19,762 nt of DNA. Source: Ettlia oleoabundans. Taxonomy: Eukaryota > Chlorophyta > Chlorophyceae > Chlamydomonadales. The stretch is from the NCBI GenBank assembly GCA_019693395.1, contig JAAMXP010004823.1:1-19762 (forward strand). The letters run 5' to 3'. Shown in pieces: positions 8,290 to 18,837 of this stretch. Under the pieces are notes generated by a model. The model was not told the origin of the DNA and did no database searches. It saw nothing but the letters and a program-made list of their open reading frames with translations. The position numbers and the translations under genes are program-made. How positions within the stretch are numbered: position 1 is the stretch's first letter; each line of letters opens with the position of its first letter.

Positions 8290-10698
8290 ATGGAGAATTG
8301 TAGCAAGCTGCAAGCAGGCACCCCTGCCTCAAGCGTGCAGCAAGCTCAGCTGCGAGCCTGTGTGGCGCAGGCTGTCTCTGCGGGGCAGCTGGCATCTTGT
8401 GTGACTGCACCGCCAGTGACGCAAGCTGAGACACCCATGCACCCTCACAGCTGGCCAGCGGCAGCCGAACAAGGCAGCATGAGCCCTGCAAGCCCGCCCC
8501 AGGCAGCGATACCTGCGGGTAGTTCTACCGATAGCGCCGCCGCCCACCCGCTGTTGTCGGCGGCAGCGGCAGCACTGATGCCCGTAGCTACCAACGCTGG
8601 CAGCGGCATGGTCTCCCTCCCATTGACGCCCTCGCCTCCCACACCGTTGCTGCGCCCTAGCCCATGGCCAGGGGCCGTAGATGCCAGCCATAGTCTGCAC
8701 CCTCCTCAATTTCAGTCGCAACCATCAATGGGGCAAACCCAGTTTGGCGGCGCCTTTCCAGACCAGCCGCCACAGTTGTCACAGCCGCAGGCAGCCTCCG
8801 GTGCTCTGATGCAGTTAATAGCCGCCGCAGCGGCTGCTGGGACAGACAGCGGCGAGGAGATGGCCAGTGATCGGGCCGCCACTTCGGAAACAGCCGCCAC
8901 AGCGGCCCCAGGTTCCAGGCAGCGCGGCACCACCAGCAGCAGCGACGGCGCCCATGGCAGCGGCGCCCGTGGCAGCATTGGAGGCAACCACAGGCACGTA
9001 GATGGCGATCTGCCCTTCACCCCACAGTTTACGCCGAGCATCGCGGCAGCTTTGGCTGCACGGCTGCCAGCGGGGCACGATGTTAGGGGTGCTAGGACCC
9101 CATCCACCATCAAGAGCAGCGGTAACCAGGCTGGATCCTGGCAGACCTGGGTGAGTAGCGCCCATCACCCGGCTTGAGTGAAACACTGCTTGTGGGGTCG
9201 CAATCAAAATATCGAAAGAAAGGGCTGCTGTGCAGGGTCGGCAATGTCCTGCTAAAATCAGGGGGAACGGGAGCTAGCTTGCCAGCTTCGGTAAGGCCGC
9301 GCGCAACCACCTCACCTCCCCAGCACACTGTTTTACACAAAAGCACTGCATTGCAACCCACACCTGTCCCGTCCGTGATTGCTGCAGATCCACTACAACG
9401 GCAAGCAGGCGTTCCTGGGCAGGCTGAGCCGCCACGCCGCTGCTGTTGCCGCCGATCTCGTGCTGGTCTGGCAGAGGCACTGCCTCACTGCCAAGGTGGC
9501 AAAGAAGGTGGGTTGGTGTGGCATCAAATGCCCTCACTCAGTAAGGAGACAAGTTGTCCGCTACTCATGGTTTGTTCTGGACATGAATTTCTGATAATTG
9601 CTTAGTGTGCCCTGGGCTTCTGCTGGTAGTTGCTGGTCCAAGAACTTCTGGCTTTTGTGCGTGGCCTGTCCTGTTTGCAGGCAGTCACCCGAGAGCTCAA
9701 CCTCCCTGAAATTGGGTACGAGCAGGATGTCGCGCTGCTCAACCAGCTGAGGTGAGAGATACAGCTTTCCCACGCAATAAAGCCTGAAAAGAGGGAGGCA
9801 GATGCCAGCACTCAGCCTAAGACTGCACATCAAACTTGGAATCTTGGTCTTGGTAATACATCAGGCTGATTAAGAGGCTATGTCACATCCATCACTGAAC
9901 CGGAGTTGCATGGTTGGGTGCTTTCCGTCTCGTAGGGCGGTGACCAACTCGGAACAGATGAAGCAGTTCCTTCAGGCCGTGATCCCCCAGGACCAACCCC
10001 ACCATCCACAGACCTCAGCCGAGCGGCAGAGCCCGCAGCAGCAGAAGAGCCGCCACACCCCGCAGGCACAGCGTACGTGGCGGCAGCCGGAGCTGCAGCC
10101 GCGGCAGCGGCAGCGGCAGCGGCAGCAGGTCGCACAGCAGGTCGCGCCCGTAGGGGCAACTGCTCAGCAGGCTCAGCAGGCACCACTGTGGCTGCACCAT
10201 CAGGAAGCTAATGAGCAGCATCAGCATCAACAGCAGCATCCGCAGAAACAGAGGCCGCTGACAGGCCGCGTCCGCCATTTGGAGCAGCAAGCGCAGCCCC
10301 CTGCCAAGTCGGCCACTCCGCCCCGCAGCCACAGCAGGCGCAAGCAGCGTGCGCCCAAGCGCTCCCGCGCTCCCTCAGGCGCATCAAGCCTGCCCCTGGC
10401 TCCCGCAAGCTTCATCGCAACAGCGGCAACAGCGGTACCATCATCTGCAGGCTTGCCATCGCCAGCTGCCGCAGCAGCAATGCCAGCAGCCTCTGGCCTA
10501 TACAGCCACTCCCTTTCCCTTGCCCATTCCTCGCAGCAGCCCAATGGCAGCGCTGGGTCCACCTGCAGAGTAGCCGCAGCACCTGCTGCAGACACTGATG
10601 AGCAGGAGGGTCCGGCTGCTATCAGGCCTCCACCCGCCGTGCTGCCCCACGCCCCGGCGGCTGCAGCTGCTTCGTCTTGCCTTTACGCTATCCCGTAA
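8290..10698 (+). CDS. AP2/ERF-like Gln/Ala/Pro-rich putative transcription factor, copy 1, chimeric C-terminus
   Basis: Exons 8290-9150, 9388-9507, 9681-9751 and 9936-10698 join in frame to 604 residues. Residues 1-270 are low-complexity Gln/Ala/Ser/Pro. About 270-350 form the only folded-looking core: GSWQTW, then IHYNGKQAFLGRL, AAAVAADLVLVW and TRELNLPEIGYEQD. G-x-W, the I-x-x-x-GKQ-x-x-LG strand and an AA-x-x-AD helix match AP2/ERF domains, but the usual YRGV first strand is absent. Exon 4 is Gln-rich, with an RQRQRQRQ-type hexanucleotide repeat near 10102, then basic stretches (SRRKQRAPKRSR) that could be a nuclear localisation signal. The start is the first ATG after a conserved in-frame TGA. 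The last residues (SSCLYAIP) come from sequence homologous to CAS intron 2: the duplication junction replaces the natural tail of about 70 residues seen in copy 2. The frame stays open to TAA at 10696-10698. Confidence 0.68.
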
Positions 10699-10724
10699 CT
10701 TTCTTGTTGGCCATCTCACCGCAG

Positions 10725-12119
10725 GCGATGTGCTGCCAGCCAGCGCCCTTGACTGCCTGGCGTCTGACAACAGCAGCGTACTGGCGGACATCGCTTGGCG
10801 GCAGACAAGGAGGCGACTGGCGTGCCTGACCTGCGGGACAACGGTGAGCAGCACAGCGCAATAGGGAACAGCCCAGCAGAAACTGTGAGCAGCCTAGTGG
10901 GGCAGCAGCTGCGTGTAGGGAAGCTAGCCGCCCAGCAGACTGGTAGGTCTCGTGGGGTTGGCTTGGGCATTCAGCAGTCGCAAGTCCACAGCCCATCAGG
11001 CATGTAGGAGGCCAATAGATGGCTTTGCCACACCCTCTATTCTGGTAGACTGCCAGAGATGGCTGGGCTGGCCCTTGATGCTGCAAAATGGGCCAGGCTG
11101 GCAAGTAGAGCAGCTGTGCGATGCAGCATGGTGACAGCAACCAGCATGCAGGTGTATAGGCGGTGCCAAACTGCCACCTGGCTTGCCAGTGCTTCACCAG
11201 CCACGGTTTAGATCCATTTCATACTGCCTCCTCTGCCCTGGCATGCAGACAAGCTGGTTGAGCTGGAGTATGTGAGCCTGGGGGGATGGGGTGATGACCT
11301 GCGTAACCCCTCAGACGTCTGCGCAGAGGTGAGCACCCGTGTCCGCTATCGCTGCTCTGCTTGCTGGCAGCATCAGGAGCTGCAGCGCATTTGCGACAAA
11401 CAAACAAATTGCTGCAAAAACTAGCTGCGTGAGTGGTCGCGCAAACAGGATGGTGCTCATCCATGCAATCGACCGTTTTTGTCGAGTCTTGACTGCCCTA
11501 AATGCCTTTCCCCTCCCTTTCTGGGACCACTTTGTGCACTTGGACTGCAGTCAACAACTGTGCAGATTGCGGCCCTGAAGAGGCGCAACATTGGGAAAGT
11601 TTTGTACATCGTGGATGAGAGTGGTGCAGGCACAGCCAAAGCGGGTGGGTCATGATATTTGAAGCAAGGAACGAGAGGATTTCTCATGTTTGACACTAAT
11701 GGTCAGATTGATCTAGAATTAAGCGAAGGGGGTCAACAGGTTGGCCACTGGTGTGATGTTGCACGGGCGGCGGCAGTTCGCGTGGCGGAGGTAGAAATGC
11801 GTGTGAGTGGAGTGGTTGGGACAAAACACACACCCCTCTAGACGGCAACCTACCAAGGTTTTTAATGTTGGAGAACACATGTGTGCTGTCCTGCAGTTGC
11901 CAGGCAGCTTCGCAAGCGAGGCTTCAAGAAGGTGTTTGTCGTGTCAGGGGAGCAGCCGCGTGGACTGCTGCCAAGCTGAGCAAGCGGCCGTGGGGAAAGG
12001 CAGCAGCCCTGCTGCCCTCCTCTGCCCAATCCAAGGTTGGCGACTCCAGGATTGAGAACAAGATGGAGGACAAGGTCGAGTCCAAGGCAGAGGAGGCGGA
12101 GGTGGCGGTGGTGGCTTGA
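10725..12119 (+). pseudogene. CAS pseudogene, exons 3-6 only, two frameshifts
   Basis: This is a duplicate of the 3' part of CAS. Exon equivalents are 10725-10843, 11249-11328, 11551-11644 and 11897-12119, with splice sites preserved. Exons for the transit peptide, Ala-rich region and membrane segment are missing because the duplication breakpoint lies in intron 2. The first exon is 119 bases against 120 in CAS: ACATTCGC became ACATCGC near 10790. The last is 223 against 224: TCCGGGGGAGC became TCAGGGGAGC near 11948. Either deletion destroys the rhodanese-like frame. Between these lesions the residues stay close to CAS (for example VQIAALKR, VLYIVDESGAGTAKA), so the decay looks fairly recent. 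Confidence 0.85.
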
Positions 12120-13006
12120 GGCAACTCCTAACCTGGTGTTCAAACATTTATATCAATCGCCCGCCGGGCCGAGTTGAAGTGCTGAATGAATCTTGTGTTG
12201 CTGAGTCACGCATTGCATCTTCTCTCCACTTGCATAACGATCTTGTTGCTGCTGTTTGGACGGTCTGGTCTGTGCTTTTGTACACTAATACGCCTGATGC
12301 ATCCCTGCGTATTTGCGCGTCTCTCTTTTGCCGCATTCCCGTTAATTCAGCCTTACATAGGAGTAATTGAGGTAGCGCACTTTATCACCCCATAAACTTC
12401 ATCACATCAAAATGACTCCCTTTCATTCACAGTTTGTTAGCTTGGCAATCTGTAAGGTCTGAGTAGAGCACGTTGGGCGCACAGCAGCAGATTGCATCTG
12501 CGCTGCCCGCCGCTGCCGCCTTTCCTCCAAGCATGCTTCATGGGGCATAGACCTAGCAGTTCCGGGAGCTAGTGGTGATCTGCGTGTGCAATCCACAGGG
12601 TGCTGCAGACGGCACCTCACGCCCACCCTTTCACACGAACGTGCGTTCCACACAGCAACAAGAGCAGCCTGTGGTCTAACACGCACAGTTGTTCTTGGTC
12701 TTGGAACCTGAGACTGCTGAGCGAGTCCCAAGGCCTGAGAGCAGGGCAGGTACACTATCTTTGAGCGCAGGCAAGCAGGCCTCCTCGAGCCGTGTCGCAC
12801 GAGCAGGTCTGCTGGCACCTTCGCAGGACCTGACTGTGGCCCACCCCACTGGGATGACAGAGCCATTGAGCCACGGGAACCCTTCTAGCTGCACCCCCAC
12901 CGCTTCCTGCCGCCGTTCCGCCGCCCCCGCAGTCCATCATTGAAGGGGCACCTCTGGGGCCAGCGGCGCGTGTTATTTCCTCGAGTTCACCAAGGGTTTG
13001 CTCTTC
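12120..13006. other. Intergenic region, CAS pseudogene 3' flank and F-box copy 2 5' flank
   Basis: This is the counterpart of 5673-6527. No conserved reading frame is seen. Confidence 0.6.
12451..12455 (+). terminator. TGTAA polyadenylation-type signal, unit B copy
   Basis: This is the duplicate of the signal at 5997-6001, in the same context (GGCAATCTGTAAGGT), about 330 bases after the pseudogene stop. Confidence 0.3.
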
Positions 13007-14978
13007 ATGGAGCTTCCGGAGGACGTGCAGGGTCGCATCCTTGGATTCACGGGCCGGCAGGCCTGGTGAGAGCTGCATCACATGAAGAGCACCGCTAGCG
13101 CTAGCCGGAGCGCTCCCGCTAGACGCTGAGGAGCACCCACTGGCAGTAGGTGCCGCCTGGCCAGCTGGCCCCTGATGCCTGACAGCCACCTGCTGCTCTC
13201 CTTCTGCAGGCCTTCGGTCACATTGGTGTGCAAGCTATGGCACTGTCTGTTCTACCAGAAGCCAGCGTTGTGGCAGCAGTGGGCAATCCGGGCATCTGGC
13301 CCTGAGCAGCAACATAGTGCAGACGAGAACTGGTGGCAGCGCAAGCTGTCGCTGCTGGTCCGAGTAAGAAGCCTGATCACGGACGTTGATCTGGATTTTC
13401 CACCACCAACAACAACAGAGCATGGTCAGGCAGCACCCACAAGCCAGCGGCTGGAGGAAGTGCTTTGTGCCCTGCGCGCAGGACCCCTCACCAGCCTAAG
13501 CTTCCGCACGCGGGGTGAGCTGTCACTTGCGACACAGCAAGCCTGGGCGCAGCACACTGCATTGCGCACACTGGATGTGGATCTTGTGGACAACCCAACA
13601 ATAGATACCAGCAAGCTCCTTCTGAGGCTCACTGGTTTGCGGCAGCTGGCGCTTTAGGTAGCGGAAGTGCCGGCACAGCTGCTGCATGAACGTCTGGCAG
13701 CACCAACGTTGCTGCAGCATTTGACCAGCCTCACTTTGGCCAGCGAATCTCCCCTGCCACCCATCCAGCAGCTAACAATACTGCAGCAGCTTGAGCACCT
13801 GTCCATTATCGAGCGCTCCAGCAAGCTTGACGGTCTGCAGTTGCTCCCCCTTACAGCCTTCCCACACATCAAGCACCTCGCCGCAACTTCCAAATCTATT
13901 CAGGTAGCGCTTGCTGCAGGGCAAACCAGCTGTGCTCATTGTGGTTGATGTGTGAATGCTTCTTGGCAGCATATTCACAAACAGCAGAGCACCCAACAAT
14001 GCACAGTATGATGCAGCATAGAGGTTAACAATTGAAATTGCGAACAATCCTCGCCATCTCTCGCCTGCCTGCAGGTATCTGGAGGGAGGTTGATTACGGC
14101 GGCACCCTCAGCATGTGTGGGGCTGTCTGTGATACGCAGTTGGCCAGCTGCCAACAGCTACAGCCTGACAGTGGATGGTGGCAAGCTGGTTGGCACAATA
14201 TCGCTTGCTGCGGTCTGCCAGGCGCTGGGCTTGCCTCATGACAGCGCATTGCACGAGCTGGCCTTTACGTCGTGCACACTAAAGTCAGAAGCACTGCAGC
14301 TTGGCAGAATGACAGCCAACGCCACAAGCTTGTCGCTCAAGCTGCTCGGCTGCTGCGGCTGAGGGATTCAACGGGGTGCTGAGCCAGCTGCTGAAGGGCA
14401 TGCCGAACCTGGGCTCGCTTGCAGTTGTGGATTGCGACCTGCGTTTTGGGCTGCCCTACAGTCAGCTATACAGCACAAGCCTCACGGCTCTGCGCTGCTC
14501 AGAATGCGGGATGAGTAGGCTTCGCAACGGGCCCTACTTGACAGGTGGGTGTGCTGCGTGCAGGGAAAGTGGGTATATGCAGGAATTCCTGCTATTAGCT
14601 GACACATGGACGTGGTGCCAGCCGCACTGTAACCATGTACATATTCGCTTCGCAAGTACTGTAGCATGTGTTTGTGTGCAGGCCTGCAAGAACTGGACCT
14701 TAGTGGCAACACCTTCTATATTACACTGCTGCCTCCGGCGCTTGTCAATGCCAAACAGCTGCGGCGGCTTGATGTGAGCATAAGCGAAAAAAATATAAAA
14801 TTAGGCTGATTGTATGTTCAGATTGCGCAGCTTACGGCAGCTGCAAGCCCTCCAAATCTCGCCCGGCAGCATCCCTGCACATATGGTGTGGTTCCTCACA
14901 ATGTGCAGACCTGACCTCGGTCTGCCGTACCTCAGCACAATGTCTCCCACTGAGCGGGTCATAGGCCTGTTCAAATGA
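13007..14978 (+). pseudogene. F-box/LRR protein copy 2, disrupted by one stop and one frameshift
   Basis: This is the more complete copy of the F-box/LRR gene. Exon 1 (13007-13065) encodes MELPEDVQGRILGFTGRQA and ends at a good donor (GTGAGA). Exon 2 (13210-13903) continues PSVTLVCKLWHCLFYQKPAL, giving an F-box at residues 3-45, then leucine-rich segments. Exon 3 (14075-14544) holds LSQLLKGMPNLGSLAVVDCDL. Exon 4 (14682-14773) holds the clear repeat LQELDLSGNTF. The last exon (14841 or 14822 to TGA at 14976-14978) reads LQALQISPGSIPAHMVWFL and ends TERVIGLFK. Defects: TAG at 13655-13657 where copy 1 reads CAG, and an extra base near 14350 (exon 3 is 470 bases, 469 would fit) giving TGA at 14360. 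If those were assembly errors it would encode roughly 490 residues. Confidence 0.7.
13094..13105. repeat. 12-bp perfect palindrome in a small insertion
   Basis: GCTAGCGCTAGC lies in intron 1 of F-box copy 2, within about 30 bases that have no counterpart in copy 1 (near 6605). Confidence 0.6.
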
Positions 14979-15664
14979 GCTGTTAAATTGCTCCCAGTCG
15001 TGTATTCCCTCCTATTCTGTCTAGCGTATGTTGTTACCAAAGTTGGCTTGCTCGAAATGCCACCAATGCCCTCTGGTCACACTTCCCTTGGGAGCATCGC
15101 TGGCTGCTGCCATATCTGGACTTTCAATCAGGTCGCGTACTTGCTGTTTTGCCTGGTTAACGCCCCTGACATGCATCTGTAGTGGTCTCCATTCAGTAAG
15201 TGCCATTCTGCAATGCGGCAATGCCCAGTCCTCGGCTGATGATGGCTGCAATTGACGCGTTGCCATGGCGCAGTTTTCCCGCTCTGCTGCTTCTTTCTAC
15301 GTGATTCTGCTGCTCCTTCCCATTGAATCCAACGCTTCGTTGATTCAATACGCTGTAAACTTTTAGTTATCAAACACGCATGCCATATCGGGCAGTGGGC
15401 AGCACCATACTGTCATTTTCCGAGGCGACTGCCGCTCAAGGCGCTGCTTCCTACCAGCCAACTTTGGCTTGCATTCCGCCGATGCCGTTATTACTCGCTC
15501 TGCTTACCATCTACAGCAGCCTGATCATGCGTCCATCACAGATTAATGACACAAAAACCCCAACTGCAAGCATGCCTATGCCGCCTGCTCAGCGGCGGCA
15601 ACCAGATTGGGCGGGTGCAGCGGCTAGTCAGCTACGCTACGTTGAGCGCTGATGGTTTTCCTCA
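14979..15664. other. F-box copy 2 3' flank, mostly absent from unit A
   Basis: No gene was seen. A TGTAA at about 15354 could serve as the poly(A) signal of the F-box gene. The segment up to about 15545 has no counterpart in unit A. Confidence 0.5.
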
Positions 15665-16222
15665 GCTGACACGCAGCTTCACCCTGTTACAACAACCTTG
15701 CCCTGCCTGCTGATATTACGCTCTCGTAGGCCTTTCAGCCTGCCTTTAGCAGCACCACCCCAGCAACCTTGGACGCTTGCAGGTGCATACACAGAAACCT
15801 AAAGGCGGACAGGGCCGTAGGAATCGCTGGGCCCGTTGTGGATGTATTGCAAGGTACGGGGCACGAAACAGGGCCGAGTCCCTGTGTGGCATACTTTCTA
15901 CCGATGTCCTGGGATTCCTGCTCTCTCAGCAGGCCCTCTAACAATGCCAAACCCATTTTCCCTTGCCTTCGTTCGTCAAGCAAGTTTTGCTAGATCCTTT
16001 CAGCCGCCTTCAATGCTACTGCCAGGAGGCGTAAACGCTCTTTGAGGCGCCTTCAAGCTTCCTCTACTGCCGGCCGCTTGGTTTTCGTGACTCCCAATCT
16101 TGCAACAGCCCAGCAAGGCATCAGGGCCACTGCAGCAGGTGCAGCACTTGCGAATCTTCACCAGCTGGCAAGCCTTTGGACCGCGCCCGCAACAGTCCTC
16201 GAGTCTCCTCCAACCTACAGCT
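15665..16222. other. 5' flank of AP2-like gene copy 2
   Basis: This is the counterpart of 7733-8289 with high identity, including long identical runs near 15740-15830 and 16080-16220. It probably contains promoter and 5' UTR; no conserved frame ends in a plausible upstream exon. The in-frame TGA at about 16089 supports the downstream ATG. Confidence 0.5.
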
Positions 16223-18837
16223 ATGGAGAATGGTAGCAAGCAGCAAGCAGCCACCCCTGCCTCAAGCGTGCAGCAAGCTCAGCTGCGAGCCTGGGTGGCG
16301 CAGGCTGTCTCTGCGGGGCAGCTGGCATCTTGTGTGACTACACCGCCAGTGACGCAAGCTGAGACACCCATGTACCCTCACAGCTGGCCAGCGGCAGCCA
16401 AACAAGGCAGCATGAGCCCTGCAAGCCCGCCCCAGGCAGCGATGCTTCCGGGCAGTTCTACCAATAACGCCACCGCCCACCCGCTGTTGTCGGCGGCAGT
16501 CGCAGCGCTGATGCCCGTAGCCACCAATGCTGGCAGCGGCATGGTCTCCCTCCCATTGACGCCCTCGCCTCCCACACCGTTGCTGCGCCCTAGCCCTGGG
16601 CCGGGGGCCGTAGATGCCAGCCATAGCCTGCAGCTGCACCCACTGCAGTTGCAGTCCCAGCCATCAATGGGGCAAACCCAGTTTGGTGGCGCCTTTCCAG
16701 AGCAGCCGCCACAGCCGCAACAGCCGCTGCCAAAGCAGCAGGCAGCTTCCTGTGCGCTGATGCCTCTACTTGCCGCCACAGCCGTTGCTGGGACAGACAG
16801 CGGCGAGGAGATGGCCAGTGATCAGGCCGTTATTCCAGCAACAGCCGCCACAGGTTCCAGGCAGCGCGGCACCACTAGCAGCAGCGACGGTGGCGGAAGC
16901 GGTGCCCGTGGCAGCACTGGGGGCAACCACAGGCACGTAGATGGCGACCTGCCGTTTGCCCCGCAGTCCACACCGACCATTGGCGCAGCGCTGGCTGCGC
17001 GGCTGTCTGCTGGGCACGCTGTGAGGGGAGCCAGGACCCCATCCACCATCAAGAGCAGCGGTGACCAGGCTGGATCCTGGCAGACCTGGGTGAGTCGTGC
17101 CCAATGCCCACGCCTGCATGAATCTTGCTTCTAGAGTGGGAGTGCCTCCTGGTCATGTGCTGGGTTGCTGTGCAAGGTCGACCAGGTGCTGCTCGACTCA
17201 AGGGGGACGGAAGCCAGCTTACCAGCCTGAAGGCCGCGCGGGACCCATAACATTTCTCCAGCAAACGACTGGAACTTAACTCATCGCTTTGCAAGATGCC
17301 CCTGCCCCCCCGCTCATTCTCACAGATCCACTACAACGGCAAGCAGGCGTTCCTGGGCAGGCTGAGCCGCCATGCCGCCGCTGTTGCTGCCGATCTCGTG
17401 CTGGTCTGGCAGAGGCACTGCCTCACTGCCAAAGTGGCGCAGAAGGTGAGGTGATAGGGGCATACCCTGATGCGCAGTATGGAGCAGGTTTTTTGTATGG
17501 CCACCGAGCATGTTATGCACTCCTGTTGGTGTGATCTGCAAAGGGTGTTTCTGGTAAATGCGTACTGTGCTTCTGTTGATCGTTGCTGGTTAACAAACTT
17601 TTGGCTTTTGTGCGTGGCCTGTCCTTTCTACAGGCAGCCACCCGAGAGCTCAACCTGCCTGAGATGGGCTACGAGCAGGATGCGGCGCTGCTCAACCAGC
17701 TGAGGTGAGCTTACGCATTGCTAGGGGGCAAAATCACAAACGAGGGAGGCAGATGCCGGTGTTTAACCCGAGCCTGCAATGCACATCAGACAGAGGATTT
17801 TGTTTGGCTAGCCACCAGGCTCACTGGCGGGCTTCTTGGAGACATGAACCATATTTCCTTGGTTGTTTACTGATTGCAGGGCGGTGACCAACTCGGAACA
17901 GATGAAGCAGTTCCTCCAGGCCGTGATCCCCCAGGACCAACCCCACCAGTCGCAGACCTCAGCCGAGCGGCAGCGCCCGCAGCAGCAGAAAAGCGGCCAC
18001 AACGCACCGGCACAGCGCGCCCAACGGCAGCAGGCGCCGCAACCGCGGCAGCGACAGCGGCAGCAGGAGCAGCTGGCACAGCAGGTGGTGTCCTTAGGGG
18101 CAACAGCTCAGCAGGCTCAGCAGGCACCACAGCTTGTGCTCAGCCGGGAAGCTACTCAGCAGCAGCACCCGCAGGGTCAACCTGAACACAGGCCACTGCC
18201 AGGCCGTGCCCGCCAGCAAGAGCAGCAGGAGGATCAGCCCCCCGCCAAGCGACAGCGCCCGAGCGCTAAATCCGCCACTCCGCCCCGCAGTGACAGCAGG
18301 CGCAAGCAGCGTGCTCCGGAGCGCTCCCGCGCTCCCTCAGACGCATCCAGCCTGCCCCTGGCTCCCGCAAGCTTCATCACAACAGCGGCAGCCGCACCAC
18401 CGTCCGCAGGGATGCCAGCCCCAGCTGCTGCAGCAGCAACGCCAGCAGCCTCTGGCCCATACAGCCACTCCCTTTCTCTTGCCCCTTCCTCGCAGCAGCC
18501 CAATGGCAGCGCTGAGTCGACCGGCAGAGCGGCGGCAGCACCGGCGGCAGACACTGATGAGCAAGAGGTGCCAGCGCGTCTGGGCCAGTCGCCAGCCGAG
18601 CTGGCCCGCGCTGCAGCTGCCACTGCTAATGCAGGGAATGAGCCCCAGCCGCCGGCCAAGCGCCCCTGCACTGCGACTGTGAATGCAGCCAATGAGCCAG
18701 CTGCCTCGGAAGAGGGCCGCTGCCCATCCAGCGGCAGTGCCGCCGCCGCACCGCACACCGCCCAGAACGGGCATGCCGACGTCAACACCAAACCAAACCA
18801 GGACCATGTGCGAACAACTTCCGTCATGCCACCATAA
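16223..18837 (+). CDS. AP2/ERF-like Gln/Ala/Pro-rich putative transcription factor, copy 2, full length
   Basis: Exons 16223-17089, 17326-17445, 17634-17704 and 17880-18837 join in frame (2016 bases, 671 residues). Intron phases match copy 1, and every junction has GT-AG with clear acceptors. Residues 1-275 are Gln/Ala/Pro/Ser-rich. The core near 275-353 reads GSWQTW, IHYNGKQAFLGRL, AAAVAADLVLVWQRH, TRELNLPEMGYEQDAALLNQ. The AP2-like G-x-W, GKQ-x-x-LG and AA-x-x-AD features are present without a YRGV strand. The C-terminal half has Gln-rich tracts, basic motifs (PPAKRQRP, SRRKQRAPERSR, PPAKRPC) that suggest nuclear import, and Ala-rich stretches, ending TSVMPP. Such composition is typical of activation or low-complexity regions of algal transcription factors. 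The natural C-terminus lies here, so this is the reference copy. The DNA target is unknown; another small DNA- or RNA-binding fold is possible. Confidence 0.72.

Larger units (their letters stand above)
4212..10672 (+). repeat. Tandem segmental duplication, unit A
   Basis: This holds CAS intron 2 (3' part) to the CAS end, the F-box/LRR gene and AP2-like copy 1. The same order and orientation recur in unit B. Exons match almost base for base, and introns and spacers also align; for example, a shared stretch starts GGGAACAGCCCAGCAG in CAS intron 3 (about 4410 and 10864). The left edge is where homology to the unit B start begins (TCTTGCCTTTACGCT, about 4212); the right edge is in AP2-like exon 4. 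It is shorter than unit B mainly because of a deletion near 7630. Confidence 0.85.
10673..18640 (+). repeat. Tandem segmental duplication, unit B
   Basis: This repeats CAS exons 3-6, the F-box/LRR gene and the AP2-like gene in the order of unit A. It starts within CAS intron 2 homology (TCTTGCCTTTACGCT). It ends inside AP2-like exon 4 at the point matching the unit A break; that end is approximate, since similarity fades over about 60 bases. About 1.4 kb at 14.13-15.55 kb has no counterpart in unit A. Confidence 0.8.

Noticed and set aside
8329..9207. Several minus-strand frames of 130 residues
   Set aside because: They are shadows of AP2-like exon 1; the frames are not maintained equally in copy 2.
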